From assembly GCA_902780695.1 (NCBI GenBank), contig CACZGM010000004.1, positions 1-48,717 on the forward strand: a DNA stretch of 48,717 nucleotides. Reading direction: 5' to 3'. Numbering within the stretch: the first letter of the stretch is position 1; each line of letters opens with the position of its first letter. Shown here in pieces: positions 9,059 through 17,721 of this stretch. Source of the DNA: an uncultured Ruminococcus sp. Lineage in GTDB: Bacteria > Bacillota > Clostridia > Oscillospirales > Ruminococcaceae. The notes beneath the pieces were generated by a model that had not been told where the DNA came from, searched no databases, and saw only the letters and a program-made list of their open reading frames with translations. A program made the position numbers and the translations under genes.

Positions 9059-11131
9059 TCAGTCGTAAAGTCCCGTTATTGCCGGCACGTCCGGCATAGC
9101 CTGTGACTCTATCTCGTAATAAAATTCTCCGAATTTCCTGTTTTCCGCATTCTTACGGATAGCTTCGTGATACTTCTTGTCGGCGGTAATGCGGATATAT
9201 ACACGGGGCTTCTCGCCACTGTCGTCCGCGATAAAGTCAAGTCGGTCTATCATATAAACGCCCTCGCCTTCATCGTTCCATACGGGATGCAGGAAGTAAT
9301 TCAAAACGACCTTTCGTACATTCGTCATTTTGAAGTCATAATCCCACTTGCATACGGTAACGCCCCACTCTTTACCGATACCTTTTACCTCTATGACGCA
9401 CGCGCCGAGATCGTAGTAAACGCTGTCGGTGCTGTACGGCATAAGTATCGGGTCGAACACGTCCGCGTTCGGAGTCACGCGAAGCTCTTCAAGCGGTGTC
9501 TTTTCGAGCTTTTTCTTAATTTCTGCGTTCTCCGCCGAAAGCTGTTCCAGTACGGCTTCAAGGCTTTCCGATGTTCCGTATGTCATATTGAACACCTTGT
9601 CGCCCACCGAAATATATTTGTGACTGTTCCAAAGCTGAGGATCTGTCATCTCAAACGTCCCGTCCGAACGGGTATGATAATACCGTATCGGTAGGTATGT
9701 TTCCCTCTCTTCTTCGGGTGTCAGAACCGTGTACAGGGAAATATCTGCGCCCGCGCTCTGCATATAATCGTACAGCACATATCTGTCCGCTTCATTCTCG
9801 ATAACAGCCTCTACATAGTATCCGAATTTAACAAAATTTGTATCTCTGATGTCGTGAACGAAAACTATGCTCATATTTCCGAACTTGTCGGGCTGTTCCT
9901 CCGCGGCTTTCCACAAAAGCTCGAATATGCGGCGCACACCATGCACGTTATCGCTGTAATTATATTTCGTATTCTGATCTGTCAGTTTTTGAAGTATGCG
10001 CACGCCCGTTCCCCATTCATCGTTGCCGACGGATATAATGAAATTGTCGGTAAGTCGATAGAACGTGACAGCCGTGTGCTCCTCATTCGTGAAATAGTCG
10101 TATACTCTCGTTTTCGTAAGTGTTTTTTCAGCCTTTTCGGGAACGAATACATCGTCCTCACAGACGGGCTTCATAGCGTTCCAAACACTGCTTACATCGG
10201 CGGGAGAAAGGCTGTACGAGGACAGCAGCTCGCTTACCCGTTTATATGGAATTGCGCCGAAATTCACATACTGATACAGGTCACTGCTGCAGACGACGAT
10301 CATATTGTTACTGAAAACGGCACCCTCTCCAGCGGCGGGAAGCCTGTCGGACAGATACTTTTCCTGTATGGGTATCACCTTGTACTCTATGTGCTCGACT
10401 GTCTCCTCTACGGGAACTTTTGCCTCTTCCGCAAGTCCGAATATCTCACATATCTTTGCCGCAGCTTCCGCGTCGGCGGTCTCAAACTCTTTCTTCGTTT
10501 CGTCAAAATGAACTATATACCCGATATCACTCTTGTCATAGCATCTCAGCACTGTTCTCATTTCATCGGCGTTTATAAAATGTATTGAATCCACGTCGTA
10601 CTTTTCACCGGGGTGCTCCAGAGCAAAACTTATCATATCGTCCGTGTCATACAGCGTATATGTCCATTCTCCGCTGTCGTTCGTTTTATAAGCCAGTGAC
10701 AGCCCTATCGACGCCGGAAGAAGGTCGAACATCTCCGGGTACAGGCGTTTCAAACGGTCTGTTTCCGTTTCAAATTCAGGAATTTTATCGTCCCATATAT
10801 TGACCGGGTCTGTCGCCGATAATGTTGTATCAGAGGAAACTGAGGGTTTATCTGGCTCCTTGACCGCTATCTTATCCCAATTCATTATCAGAAGCACCGC
10901 CGCACCGATGATAAGAATTGCCACCGCTGCAACACCGAGCGAATGTGTCACCCAATATATAATACGTTCCTTCTTCGTTATATGCACCTCGGATCCGTAT
11001 TGAACAAAACCGCCGGAATTAACAGGAACCGATGCACTGTCTGCGCTCGTATAAGCGGGTGCGGCTTTTTCTATCAGGTCTTCCCCGATGTCTCCGAGAG
11101 CTTTTATAAGTCTGTCGGCTCTGTCGTTCAT
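9059..11131 (-). CDS. Membrane-anchored sensor/putative anti-sigma factor, 690 aa
   Basis: The start at 11131 (MNDRADRLIKAL) overlaps the sigma stop as ATGA (11128-11131), which decides it against an in-frame upstream start inside the sigma gene. It has about 55 cytoplasmic residues, one TM segment (about 57-82, ending LLIMNWDKIAV) and an outer region of about 600 residues. The N-terminus and TM clearly resemble those of the 5202-8324 protein, including the WDKIAV exit motif, but the outer part has no repeats and no fold I recognise. Late segments are rich in beta-type motifs (KFGYYVEAVIENEADRYVLY). It is likely the partner of the sigma encoded just upstream; the sensing function is inferred from this arrangement. 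A terminator follows at 9011-9039. Confidence 0.85.
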   Translation of the reverse strand: MNDRADRLIKALGDIGEDLIEKAAPAYTSADSASVPVNSGGFVQYGSEVHITKKERIIYWVTHSLGVAAVAILIIGAAVLLIMNWDKIAVKEPDKPSVSSDTTLSATDPVNIWDDKIPEFETETDRLKRLYPEMFDLLPASIGLSLAYKTNDSGEWTYTLYDTDDMISFALEHPGEKYDVDSIHFINADEMRTVLRCYDKSDIGYIVHFDETKKEFETADAEAAAKICEIFGLAEEAKVPVEETVEHIEYKVIPIQEKYLSDRLPAAGEGAVFSNNMIVVCSSDLYQYVNFGAIPYKRVSELLSSYSLSPADVSSVWNAMKPVCEDDVFVPEKAEKTLTKTRVYDYFTNEEHTAVTFYRLTDNFIISVGNDEWGTGVRILQKLTDQNTKYNYSDNVHGVRRIFELLWKAAEEQPDKFGNMSIVFVHDIRDTNFVKFGYYVEAVIENEADRYVLYDYMQSAGADISLYTVLTPEEERETYLPIRYYHTRSDGTFEMTDPQLWNSHKYISVGDKVFNMTYGTSESLEAVLEQLSAENAEIKKKLEKTPLEELRVTPNADVFDPILMPYSTDSVYYDLGACVIEVKGIGKEWGVTVCKWDYDFKMTNVRKVVLNYFLHPVWNDEGEGVYMIDRLDFIADDSGEKPRVYIRITADKKYHEAIRKNAENRKFGEFYYEIESQAMPDVPAITGLYD

Positions 11132-11685
11132 ATCTGCACACCCTCCTTTTCCAAGTATTCCCGCAGCTTCTCGCGTGTACGGTGCAGTGACATTTTGACC
11201 TTGCTCTCGCTGACACGCATTTCGTCTGCTATCTCCGCGACTGTGCGCATATACCAATAACGCTTTAAGAAAATAAGCTGCTTTTCGCGGTCAAGTGAGC
11301 GCAGAAACTTATCGAGCAGCGCCGAAAGCTCTTTATCATCAACGCTCTTTTCCACACTTTCCGTCGAGGGAATACTCTCCGAAAGTTCATCATAAGCAGC
11401 CCCGTATCTGCCGCCACGCTTCTTTGCCGACATACGATCAAGCATATTCAGTGCGATATTGCGTGCAATGCGGGCTATGAACGCGCGGAACTTCTCCGGG
11501 CGCTGCGGCGGTATTATCTCCCAGAGTCTCATATATGTATCGCTGACGCATTCCTCGCTGTCCTCATGGTTTCCGAGAATGCCGAAGGTCATTGACCGGC
11601 AGAACGCTCCGTGCTTTTTGTCAGTCTCGGTTATAGCGTCTTCCGAACGCGCGAAGTACAGTTCTATTATTTCGGAGTCCTTCAT
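11128..11685 (-). CDS. ECF-type RNA polymerase sigma factor (ELYF/ETDKKHG group)
   Basis: 185 residues from the ATG at 11685, preceded by GGGAGGG. An in-frame upstream ATG at 11739 has no such site and overlaps the promoter. It is a paralogue of the sigma at 8321: MKDSEIIELYFARSEDAI, ETDKKHG, ILGNHEDSEECVSDTYMRLW and IPPQRPEKFRAFIARIARN mark region 2, and LDREKQLIFLKRYWYM plus a VAEIADEMRVSESKVKMS helix-turn-helix mark region 4. The stop overlaps the start of the membrane partner gene. The two proteins presumably form a regulated pair. The two paralogues share the region-2 promoter-recognition helix only in part, so they may recognise different -10 boxes. Confidence 0.93.
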   Translation of the reverse strand: MKDSEIIELYFARSEDAITETDKKHGAFCRSMTFGILGNHEDSEECVSDTYMRLWEIIPPQRPEKFRAFIARIARNIALNMLDRMSAKKRGGRYGAAYDELSESIPSTESVEKSVDDKELSALLDKFLRSLDREKQLIFLKRYWYMRTVAEIADEMRVSESKVKMSLHRTREKLREYLEKEGVQI

Positions 11686-11715
11686 CTTATCCCTCCCGTT
11701 TTTGGCTCTCTGATA

Positions 11716-11789
11716 TATATGACAGGAAACAGGTGCCAAACGTCACACATTTTCAGAAATATTATAGCGCAGATCGTCAGAAAATGCAA
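11716..11789 (-). promoter_or_regulatory. Tandem promoter for the 11685 sigma operon
   Basis: Minus strand. P1 is TTGCAT (11789-11784), 17 nt, TATAAT (11766-11761). Downstream is an ECF-like pair GTGTGACG (11748-11741) and GTCATATA (11723-11716), ending about 30 nt before the ATG. The layout matches the promoter of the 8881 operon. Confidence 0.6.
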
Positions 11790-11790
11790 G

Positions 11791-11825
11791 AAAAGCATCA
11801 CCGGTATATTCCGATGATGCTTTTT
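11791..11825 (-). terminator. Hairpin terminator after gene 11829-14684
   Basis: AAAAGCATCACCGG (11791-11804) pairs with CCGATGATGCTTTT (11811-11824) with one G-T pair and a 6-nt loop, immediately after the stop codon. T-runs lie on both sides, so it may also insulate the sigma operon upstream of which it sits. Confidence 0.8.
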
Positions 11826-11828
11826 CTG

Positions 11829-14684
11829 TTATTCTGAGATTTTTTCTGGAGTATCGGCGGTTATGTCGAACTCACAGCAGATCATTATCTCTTTTGTCTT
11901 TCCGTCGATCACTGCGCTGAACTTCTTCCCCAACCGATAGTGTCCGGCAGAAAGTGTACCAAACAATTCCTTCCATACAATATCGCCCATAATACCGGAC
12001 GAACCTCCGCCGGTAAATGCATCCAGAGCAGGTGATGCAGACTTCGACGGAACCCCGCCTTCCGCAGCAGGAAGTGTCTTCCATTTACCGCCGGCTGTCT
12101 GTTTTTGCAGCGAAAACTCTTTATCGCTTAATGTTCTTACGTTATAGTCTCCTCCGAGACTTTCAAACGCAAATCGTCCGCCTGTCCGCGAAACCTCGAT
12201 CGGTCGTATCTGCAAACCGAACTCGTTTGTCATGTATTCCTCGACTGTGAATTCCGCGTAAATCGTTTCGGAAACGCTGCCGCCGGTGAACGTAAGGCCT
12301 ATGCGATATTCCCCGACAGGAAGACTGCCCGCTCTTTCCCGCCAGTCAACGGTAAATGTCACTACATCACCCGCGTTTATTTTTCGGGCAGTCTCCGGTG
12401 TGGGGATCCCCGGAACAGCGGTAGAATAATACTCTGTCCATTTGCCGTTTTTCTTCTGCTCTATGACATAGCTGTTCTCATTGAAACTCATGTGTTCGCT
12501 GACCGTATCGCCTATACTTGCGGCATCAAGTGTTATCCAGCGCGCGGTATTCCGTTTAGTGTTAAGTGTTATACCGAGTTCTGAACCGGTTTCCGGAACA
12601 TCGAATTCCATATAAAAGTCACATTGGTCGTAATCACCCGTTTTCCGGAAATCCATGAACTCCTTGACTAACCGATAATGTCCTGCGGGAAGATATCCGT
12701 AAATATAAGTCCAGTTTATCTGATTTTCATTATGCGCGCCGGGCTCAAGGATATATCCGATATCCGTCCAATTAATTTCATCTGTTATATATCCAAGTTT
12801 TTCCCATGTACCGAATTCATCGCTCTTTACTTCGATGCTGAAGTCTTCGCCATAAGTAAGCTCTCCCGTGGCATTACCGCCTTTCTGATCTATAAGGAGC
12901 GTCATTCCCGCAGGCGTTACGTCCTTCGCGGACATCGTTATTCCCCAGTCTTTTTCGCCGTTTGTTATCTCAAATTCAGGAGAATAATATACAGAACAGT
13001 TTAGAATATCATCTTTCTTACTTCCCGTCCCCGCATAATTTACAAGCCATATCATCATACGATATGTTCCGGCTCCGAGACTTCCGAGTCCGTTTGTATC
13101 GGTGTATGAAACATTGATTTGCGTGGTGTCGTTCACTTTCAAAGGCGTTATTTCAGAATCAGATATTGATGTTGTCGGGTCTGACGACGGATTATTCCAC
13201 CTGCCGTCTTCCAGCCTCTGCGTCACTATCCGGGAATAAAAACCGAGTTTAACTTTGTTATGAAAATAATTGTGACCGCCATGTGTTACAACAAGTACTG
13301 CACCGTCCGGAGTTGCATCTTTTACCGATATTGCAATATCGAACAGATTTGGTATATCATCGGTTATATCGAACTCTGCATAAACAGGCAGATATCCGAT
13401 TTTTTGCCATGTTACTGTGCTTGTAACACTCAGATTTTTTACAATTCGGTAATGCCCGTTCGGTATCTCATTATCGTAGCTATATTTACCGTAGAACGAC
13501 ACTTTTTCCGTTGTCTCATTGCCCCAATCTCCGCCGAGATCGAAAAGTCCGTCCCACCATGTAGTTTTCTCGACATTATCGGGTTCATAGACCACCCAGC
13601 TTCCGTCTGCTGCAGGAGTTTCCAACTGATACCGGTTATACCATGTATATTCAAGCTTATCCGCATATCTCACGCTCTCGTCTATGGAATAATTCAACAT
13701 CAGCCCTGATGTTTTCAAGTCACTGACCGTTATTTTCAGTCCGCACGCTTCTGCGCCCTGCTTGACAAGGGCTTTGAGCTCGTCATCGGTGGGAGAGACT
13801 TCTGCGGGTTCTGTTGTTTCCGATGAAACAGCAGCTGAAGATTCAGGCAGCGTTGTGTCCGCAAATGTGCTTGCGCTTATTTCAGCCGCAGTATCATACA
13901 GAAGCGCATTCGTTGTGATTTCCGCAGATGTTTCTGTGGTGCTTTCTGTTTCAGCATCACGCGAACGCTCTGCTTCAAGAAGTTCCTGTTCCAAAACGGA
14001 AAGCTCCTGCTTTAGTCTGTCTATATGATCATCAAGAACGGATATTTCATCATCGTATGCCGCTTTGATTTCAGAATAATAATCAATATCCGCTTCTATT
14101 CCCTTTATTTCCTGCAATATTTCAGGCGTTTCATCAAGCGCCCTTAGGTTCACGAGCGTCTCTGCAAGAGCGTTCAGACTGTTGTTTGCATCCTCTGCTT
14201 TTTTTGAATAAGCGTTTTTTTCAGTTTCCGCATTCTCGATCCCAGCTTTCTTTTCTGCTATCTTTTTCTTTATTTCGGTTATTTTATCACTAAGAGCAGT
14301 TGTCTTGCTTGTCGTAATCTCTTCGTCCTTTGTCACCTGTGCTGCGGTAACAGCCGGCTCATTTGTCCCGGTAACAGTCACGTTTCCCCCGCCCTCTTTA
14401 AGCAGTTCTATATTGTTGTCTTTCAGATATTTCGCTCCGAAGAATGCCCCGGCAAGCACTGCAGCGACCGCAGCTATACCCGCCAATGCTTTAATAATTT
14501 TATGATCTCCGGTTCTTACGTTAGTTCCTGCGGCTGCATTTGCGCGTACAGCTGCACGTTCCTCACCCGGAGCTGTGTTTTCAGCCCTTTTCAGCACGTT
14601 TTCAAGCGCGTTTTCAATATCGGAAGGGGGATATTTGCTCTCGGCTTCGGACATTGCATTTTCTACGATCTCTTTGATATCCAT
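11829..14684 (-). CDS. Membrane sensor/putative anti-sigma with coiled coil and repeated Ig-like domains
   Basis: 951 residues from the ATG at 14684, preceded by GGGAG at 8 nt. A GTG at 14690 overlapping the sigma stop is an alternative start. The cytoplasmic N-terminus is about 60 residues and the TM is about 63-84. A Thr/Glu linker follows, then a charged heptad region (about 128-240: ITEIKKKIAEKKAGIENAE and on), predicted to be a coiled coil, then a second Ser/Thr linker. Beyond residue ~310 come about five Ig-like units of about 120 residues with recurring WxxLxGxLxxGHYRLxK and TPxGxxLxI motifs, resembling a bacterial Ig-like domain family often found in Clostridia (Big_14-like by memory). 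The coiled coil could be a stalk or a dimerisation element. It follows its sigma gene (14687-15166) directly. Ligand unknown. Confidence 0.85.
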   Translation of the reverse strand: MDIKEIVENAMSEAESKYPPSDIENALENVLKRAENTAPGEERAAVRANAAAGTNVRTGDHKIIKALAGIAAVAAVLAGAFFGAKYLKDNNIELLKEGGGNVTVTGTNEPAVTAAQVTKDEEITTSKTTALSDKITEIKKKIAEKKAGIENAETEKNAYSKKAEDANNSLNALAETLVNLRALDETPEILQEIKGIEADIDYYSEIKAAYDDEISVLDDHIDRLKQELSVLEQELLEAERSRDAETESTTETSAEITTNALLYDTAAEISASTFADTTLPESSAAVSSETTEPAEVSPTDDELKALVKQGAEACGLKITVSDLKTSGLMLNYSIDESVRYADKLEYTWYNRYQLETPAADGSWVVYEPDNVEKTTWWDGLFDLGGDWGNETTEKVSFYGKYSYDNEIPNGHYRIVKNLSVTSTVTWQKIGYLPVYAEFDITDDIPNLFDIAISVKDATPDGAVLVVTHGGHNYFHNKVKLGFYSRIVTQRLEDGRWNNPSSDPTTSISDSEITPLKVNDTTQINVSYTDTNGLGSLGAGTYRMMIWLVNYAGTGSKKDDILNCSVYYSPEFEITNGEKDWGITMSAKDVTPAGMTLLIDQKGGNATGELTYGEDFSIEVKSDEFGTWEKLGYITDEINWTDIGYILEPGAHNENQINWTYIYGYLPAGHYRLVKEFMDFRKTGDYDQCDFYMEFDVPETGSELGITLNTKRNTARWITLDAASIGDTVSEHMSFNENSYVIEQKKNGKWTEYYSTAVPGIPTPETARKINAGDVVTFTVDWRERAGSLPVGEYRIGLTFTGGSVSETIYAEFTVEEYMTNEFGLQIRPIEVSRTGGRFAFESLGGDYNVRTLSDKEFSLQKQTAGGKWKTLPAAEGGVPSKSASPALDAFTGGGSSGIMGDIVWKELFGTLSAGHYRLGKKFSAVIDGKTKEIMICCEFDITADTPEKISE

Positions 14685-14686
14685 TC

Positions 14687-15166
14687 TCACCGCTCCCTTC
14701 TCTCAATAAGTTTTTTCAGCTGTTCTCGCCCGCGTTTCAGCCGAGACAAAACCGCACTTTTGCTTACACCGGTAATCTCTGCGATCTCCTCGACGTGATA
14801 GCCCTCACAGTAGTGCATATACAATGCCGTACGGTTGTTTTCCGGCAATTGCAGGAAAAGCTCGAAAACCTGTCCCTGCTCTTTATCCTTGTCATCATAA
14901 TAAACTGCCGCCAATGTATCTGCCGGAATATCCTGCGTTCTGCTCCTTGCCCGGAGAATATCCGTACTGAGATTGACAGTACAGCGAAGCAGCCATGCCT
15001 TAACATGGTCGTCGCCGTTAAATGTATTCCCGCAGGTGTACAGTCTGAAAAACACCTCCTGCGCCGCGTCATCTGCGTCGTGCGGATCCTTGCAGCGGCA
15101 CAGTGCGGTACGGTAAACGCTCTTGTAATACATGCGCATATATCGTTCAAGATCGTTGGCGGTCAT
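14687..15166 (-). CDS. ECF-type RNA polymerase sigma factor
   Basis: 159 residues from the ATG at 15166 (MTANDLERYMRMYY), with the ribosome site AGAGGGAAC; a GTG six codons earlier is less likely. Region 2 carries DADDAAQEVFFRLY and KAWLLRCTVNLSTDIL. Region 4 carries LPENNRTALYMHYCEGYHV, then EIAEITGVSKSAVLSRLKR. This is a standard ECF arrangement, closer to the 15426 and 23136 sigmas than to the ELYF group. The next gene (coiled coil plus Ig sensor) starts at its stop codon. Its divergent neighbour at 15426 starts 260 nt away, so one intergenic region drives two sigma operons in opposite directions. Confidence 0.93.
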   Translation of the reverse strand: MTANDLERYMRMYYKSVYRTALCRCKDPHDADDAAQEVFFRLYTCGNTFNGDDHVKAWLLRCTVNLSTDILRARSRTQDIPADTLAAVYYDDKDKEQGQVFELFLQLPENNRTALYMHYCEGYHVEEIAEITGVSKSAVLSRLKRGREQLKKLIERRER

Positions 15167-15259
15167 TCCGTTCCCTCTTTTCACTTATGTCTTTTATAAT
15201 AACACGATACAGAGCGCCGAAAAATTGCGCTCACCGCAAACTTTGTAGCATCTTACAAT

Positions 15260-15288
15260 ATTATACATCATTTTTATTGCAAATGCAA
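15260..15288 (-). promoter_or_regulatory. Sigma-A-type promoter for the 15166 sigma operon
   Basis: Minus strand TTGCAT (15288-15283), 17-nt spacer, TATAAT (15265-15260). The 5' UTR would be about 90 nt. No convincing match to the ECF boxes seen elsewhere was found between it and the ATG. Confidence 0.6.
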
Positions 15289-15304
15289 CAAAGCTGATAG
15301 ATCG

Positions 15305-15403
15305 TTGCTATTATCTTTACAATCTGATATAATATGACCGATAAATCGGAAAAAATATGAGACAAAATGCTCTTTTCAACCGTTTTATATACAGAACGCG
15401 TTC
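15305..15403 (+). promoter_or_regulatory. Tandem promoter and palindrome for the 15426 sigma operon
   Basis: P1 is TTGCTA (15305-15310), 17 nt, TATAAT (15328-15333). P2 is GACAAAA (15361-15367), 14 nt, GTTTTATAT (15382-15390), followed by the perfect palindrome GAACGCGTTC (15394-15403) around the likely transcription start. The same P2 boxes, spacing and palindrome precede the paralogous sigma at 23603, so P2 is probably the autoregulatory ECF promoter of this sigma type. Confidence 0.65.
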
Positions 15404-15425
15404 ATGAACGGAAAGAGGTGACACT

Positions 15426-15893
15426 ATGACCGACGAGGAATTCATATCCGATGTGGAGCGATATAAGAATATGCTTTTCCGGCTTGCTTACAGCAACACC
15501 GGGGACAGCTCGGTATGCGACGACATCGTTCAGGAGGTCTTCCTGAAATACCTTAATTGCGGCAAGCACTTTCCGGACGATGATAGCAAAAAATTTTGGC
15601 TTATCCGGGTAACGATAAACAAGTGCCGGGATCACACACGGCTTTTCCGGAATACCCACAGAACGGAACACGAAGACAATACGGCAATAACGTCCGATAA
15701 CGTAATTGACGACAGGATCGCTCTCCGGGAGGCTCTGAAAAAGCTGCCGCAGAAATATCGTGATGTGATATTCCTGCATTATTACGAGGGATATTCCGCA
15801 GCGCAGATAGGCTCGATGCTGAAAATAAGCACCTCGGCGGTCACATCTCGTCTCCAGCGTGCCCGGGAAGCCCTGAAAAAATATCTCGAATAG
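15426..15893 (+). CDS. ECF-type RNA polymerase sigma factor (paralogue of 23136-23603)
   Basis: 155 residues, with the start preceded by AAAGAGGTG. Region 2 has MLFRLAYSNTGDSSVCDDIVQ (quoted as span 15-35), EVFLKYL and FWLIRVTINKCRDH. Region 4 has LPQKYRDVIFLHYYEGYS, then AQIGSMLKISTSAVTSRLQR. Its nearest relative in the window is the sigma at 23136-23603 (same length, the same landmarks throughout). The stop is 15 nt before the membrane partner, whose own ribosome site is GGAGGA. It should recognise the GACAAAA-type promoter that both paralogues carry, if autoregulated as is usual in this family. Confidence 0.93.
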   Translation: MTDEEFISDVERYKNMLFRLAYSNTGDSSVCDDIVQEVFLKYLNCGKHFPDDDSKKFWLIRVTINKCRDHTRLFRNTHRTEHEDNTAITSDNVIDDRIALREALKKLPQKYRDVIFLHYYEGYSAAQIGSMLKISTSAVTSRLQRAREALKKYLE

Positions 15894-15908
15894 AACGGAG
15901 GAAATGTT

Positions 15909-17021
15909 ATGAGCATATATAAAGAATATTTCAACGAAGTGGAGTCGTCACTTTCCGGTGAGAAAATACTCGCCGATGCTGCGAAAAAGTCTAAAAAGCG
16001 GATAAACAAAGCCGCGGCGATACCAATAATCATAGCAGCGGCGATGAGCATTTGTGTTGTATCTGTGGGGGCAGCCTGCAACTGGGATTTCAAGTCGCTG
16101 CTGGTAAGTGATTATTCTGATTACAGACGCGACAGCGCCAAATGGAACGAACCCTACATCGGCACTGAACAGGAACAGTTCATGTACGGCGGAACTTACA
16201 CCGTTCCCGAGGGGTTGCAGGAATTTCATGAAATGACAGACAAGGAGCTTGAACTTCTTGACAGACTGACTGTTGATGTCAATAAAACACTGGAATTTGA
16301 CGACTTTGATTTTAGTCTGAGCGGGCTTATTTATGACGGAACCGTTCTCCGCGTTTTTGCCACGGTAACAGATAATATAAACAGTGAGATTGACTGGAAA
16401 AATGATGATAATATATTTACAATTGAAATAGACGATATGAATGGCACAGTTGATATTGCGGGTATGGGTGGAAGCCATGTCGGAGATCTCAGAGGCAAAA
16501 ATCATGTCGATTGGACATACGAATGGAAAATATCGTCACTTCCGGATAAGGTCGATTCACTGACATTTATCATTCATAAGCGAGGTGAGACAGTGACCGG
16601 CTACACCGACTATTACGAATGCGGCAGAATAAACGTGACTCTTCCCGACGCAGCCGAACTTTCACAGACTTATAGACTCGATAATTACACGACCCTCGGC
16701 GATTACGGGTATTCTCACCTGAAAGAGGTTCGGTTTTCACCGCTCGGAACGTATATCAATTTTGACTTCAACTTTGACGGACGTTTCAAGGATTTTTATA
16801 GCGTCCATATCGGAGTTCCACCGGTATTTCTCACAATGAATGACGGAACAGTCATAGAATTTCAGGGCGGTGTCGGAGATCGGGCGGTCAACGATGACGG
16901 CAGCTTCAATCATGGCTGGCAGCTCTCACAAAAGGGATATATGATCGACGCGTTCGACATAGCTTCGGTACAGATCGGCGACTGCACCATAGAGCTTGAC
17001 GATTCGATGATAATTGAATGA
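15909..17021 (+). CDS. Putative anti-sigma/sensor protein, DUF4179-like
   Basis: 370 residues: a cytoplasmic N-terminus (about 1-34, MSIYKEYFNEVESS), one TM (about 35-55), then an extracellular part. A short box NWDFKSLLVSDY follows the TM and is also in the 21988-23121 protein. The outer region contains a beta-rich unit (SLSGLIYDGTVLRVFATV) and a C-terminal unit (FSPLGTYINFDFNF, TMNDGTVIEF), ending FDIASVQIGDCTIEL. The layout resembles DUF4179-type proteins that accompany ECF sigmas. DNA identity with the 21988 gene is complete over 42 nt just after the TM and 59 nt at the 3' end, while the middle is divergent. It should hold the sigma encoded upstream; the ligand is unknown. A strong terminator follows. 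Confidence 0.88.
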   Translation: MSIYKEYFNEVESSLSGEKILADAAKKSKKRINKAAAIPIIIAAAMSICVVSVGAACNWDFKSLLVSDYSDYRRDSAKWNEPYIGTEQEQFMYGGTYTVPEGLQEFHEMTDKELELLDRLTVDVNKTLEFDDFDFSLSGLIYDGTVLRVFATVTDNINSEIDWKNDDNIFTIEIDDMNGTVDIAGMGGSHVGDLRGKNHVDWTYEWKISSLPDKVDSLTFIIHKRGETVTGYTDYYECGRINVTLPDAAELSQTYRLDNYTTLGDYGYSHLKEVRFSPLGTYINFDFNFDGRFKDFYSVHIGVPPVFLTMNDGTVIEFQGGVGDRAVNDDGSFNHGWQLSQKGYMIDAFDIASVQIGDCTIELDDSMIIE

Positions 17022-17028
17022 GCGTAGA

Positions 17029-17059
17029 GCGCACAGGCTTTCGGGCTTGTGCGCTTTTT
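17029..17059 (+). terminator. Rho-independent terminator after 15909-17021
   Basis: GCGCACA (17029-17035) pairs with TGTGCGC (17048-17054), with further inner pairing in the GGCTTTCGGGCT loop, followed by T5. A closely similar hairpin occurs at 18936-18974. Confidence 0.85.
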
Positions 17060-17060
17060 C

Positions 17061-17130
17061 TTGAAAACTAAATTATTATCTGCTATACTTGGTTTATGTG
17101 CGAAAAAATGATCGTTCCGGTCGTCTAATA
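17061..17130 (+). promoter_or_regulatory. Tandem promoter for the 17170 sigma operon
   Basis: P1 is TTGAAA (17061-17066), 17 nt, TATACT (17084-17089). An ECF-like -10 CGTCTAATATA begins at 17122, with an A-rich GAAAAAA at 17102 about 14 nt upstream as a possible -35. The second pair is weaker than in the other operons. Confidence 0.5.
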
Positions 17131-17169
17131 TATGTAAGAGCAAATTTGCGCTGAAAAGGAGGAAACCGA

Positions 17170-17721
17170 ATGGATAACCACGCGGATAGCTACCGCCGTT
17201 ACCTTGACGGTGATGACAAAGGACTTGTGGAAATAATCGGGCATTACAGATACGGTCTTACGCTTTACATAGGCGGCATTGTCGGGGACATCTGTCTCGC
17301 TGAGGACATAATGCAGGAGGTATTCGTGAAGCTTGCGGTAAAGAAGCCGAAATTCGGCGGGAAAAGCAGCTTCAAAACGTGGCTGTATTCTGTCGCACGC
17401 AACTGTGCGGTCGACAGGCTGCGGCAAAGAGCGAGACATAAAGAAACACCGCTTGACGAGTGCTTTGAAACGTCCGATGAAACGGATATCGAAAAGCAGT
17501 ACATAAAAGAGGAGCAGAAGATCGAGCTGCACAAAGCGATGAAGCGGCTATCGTCTGATTACGCACAAGTCCTGTATTTACGGTATTTTGAGGATTTTGA
17601 CACGAACGAGATCGCAGGTATCATGCGCAGATCGAAAAGGCAGATCGGTGACCTGCTGTACCGTGCAAAAAAATCACTCAGGACCGAACTTGAAAGGGCG
17701 GGATTTACCTATGAAGACTAA
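17170..17721 (+). CDS. ECF-type RNA polymerase sigma factor
   Basis: 183 residues with a strong AAAAGGAGG ribosome site. Region 2: LAEDIMQEVFVKLAVKKPKFG (span 44-64), then SSFKTWLYSVARNCAVDRL. Region 4: LSSDYAQVLYLRYFEDFDTN, then EIAGIMRRSKRQIGDLLYRAKK. The GGKSSFKTWLYSVARN box is typical of ECF sigmas with a full region 2.4. It overlaps the next gene by 11 nt, implying translational coupling with its putative anti-sigma. It is the most canonical ECF in the array and unlike its neighbours in linker sequence. Confidence 0.94.
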   Translation: MDNHADSYRRYLDGDDKGLVEIIGHYRYGLTLYIGGIVGDICLAEDIMQEVFVKLAVKKPKFGGKSSFKTWLYSVARNCAVDRLRQRARHKETPLDECFETSDETDIEKQYIKEEQKIELHKAMKRLSSDYAQVLYLRYFEDFDTNEIAGIMRRSKRQIGDLLYRAKKSLRTELERAGFTYED

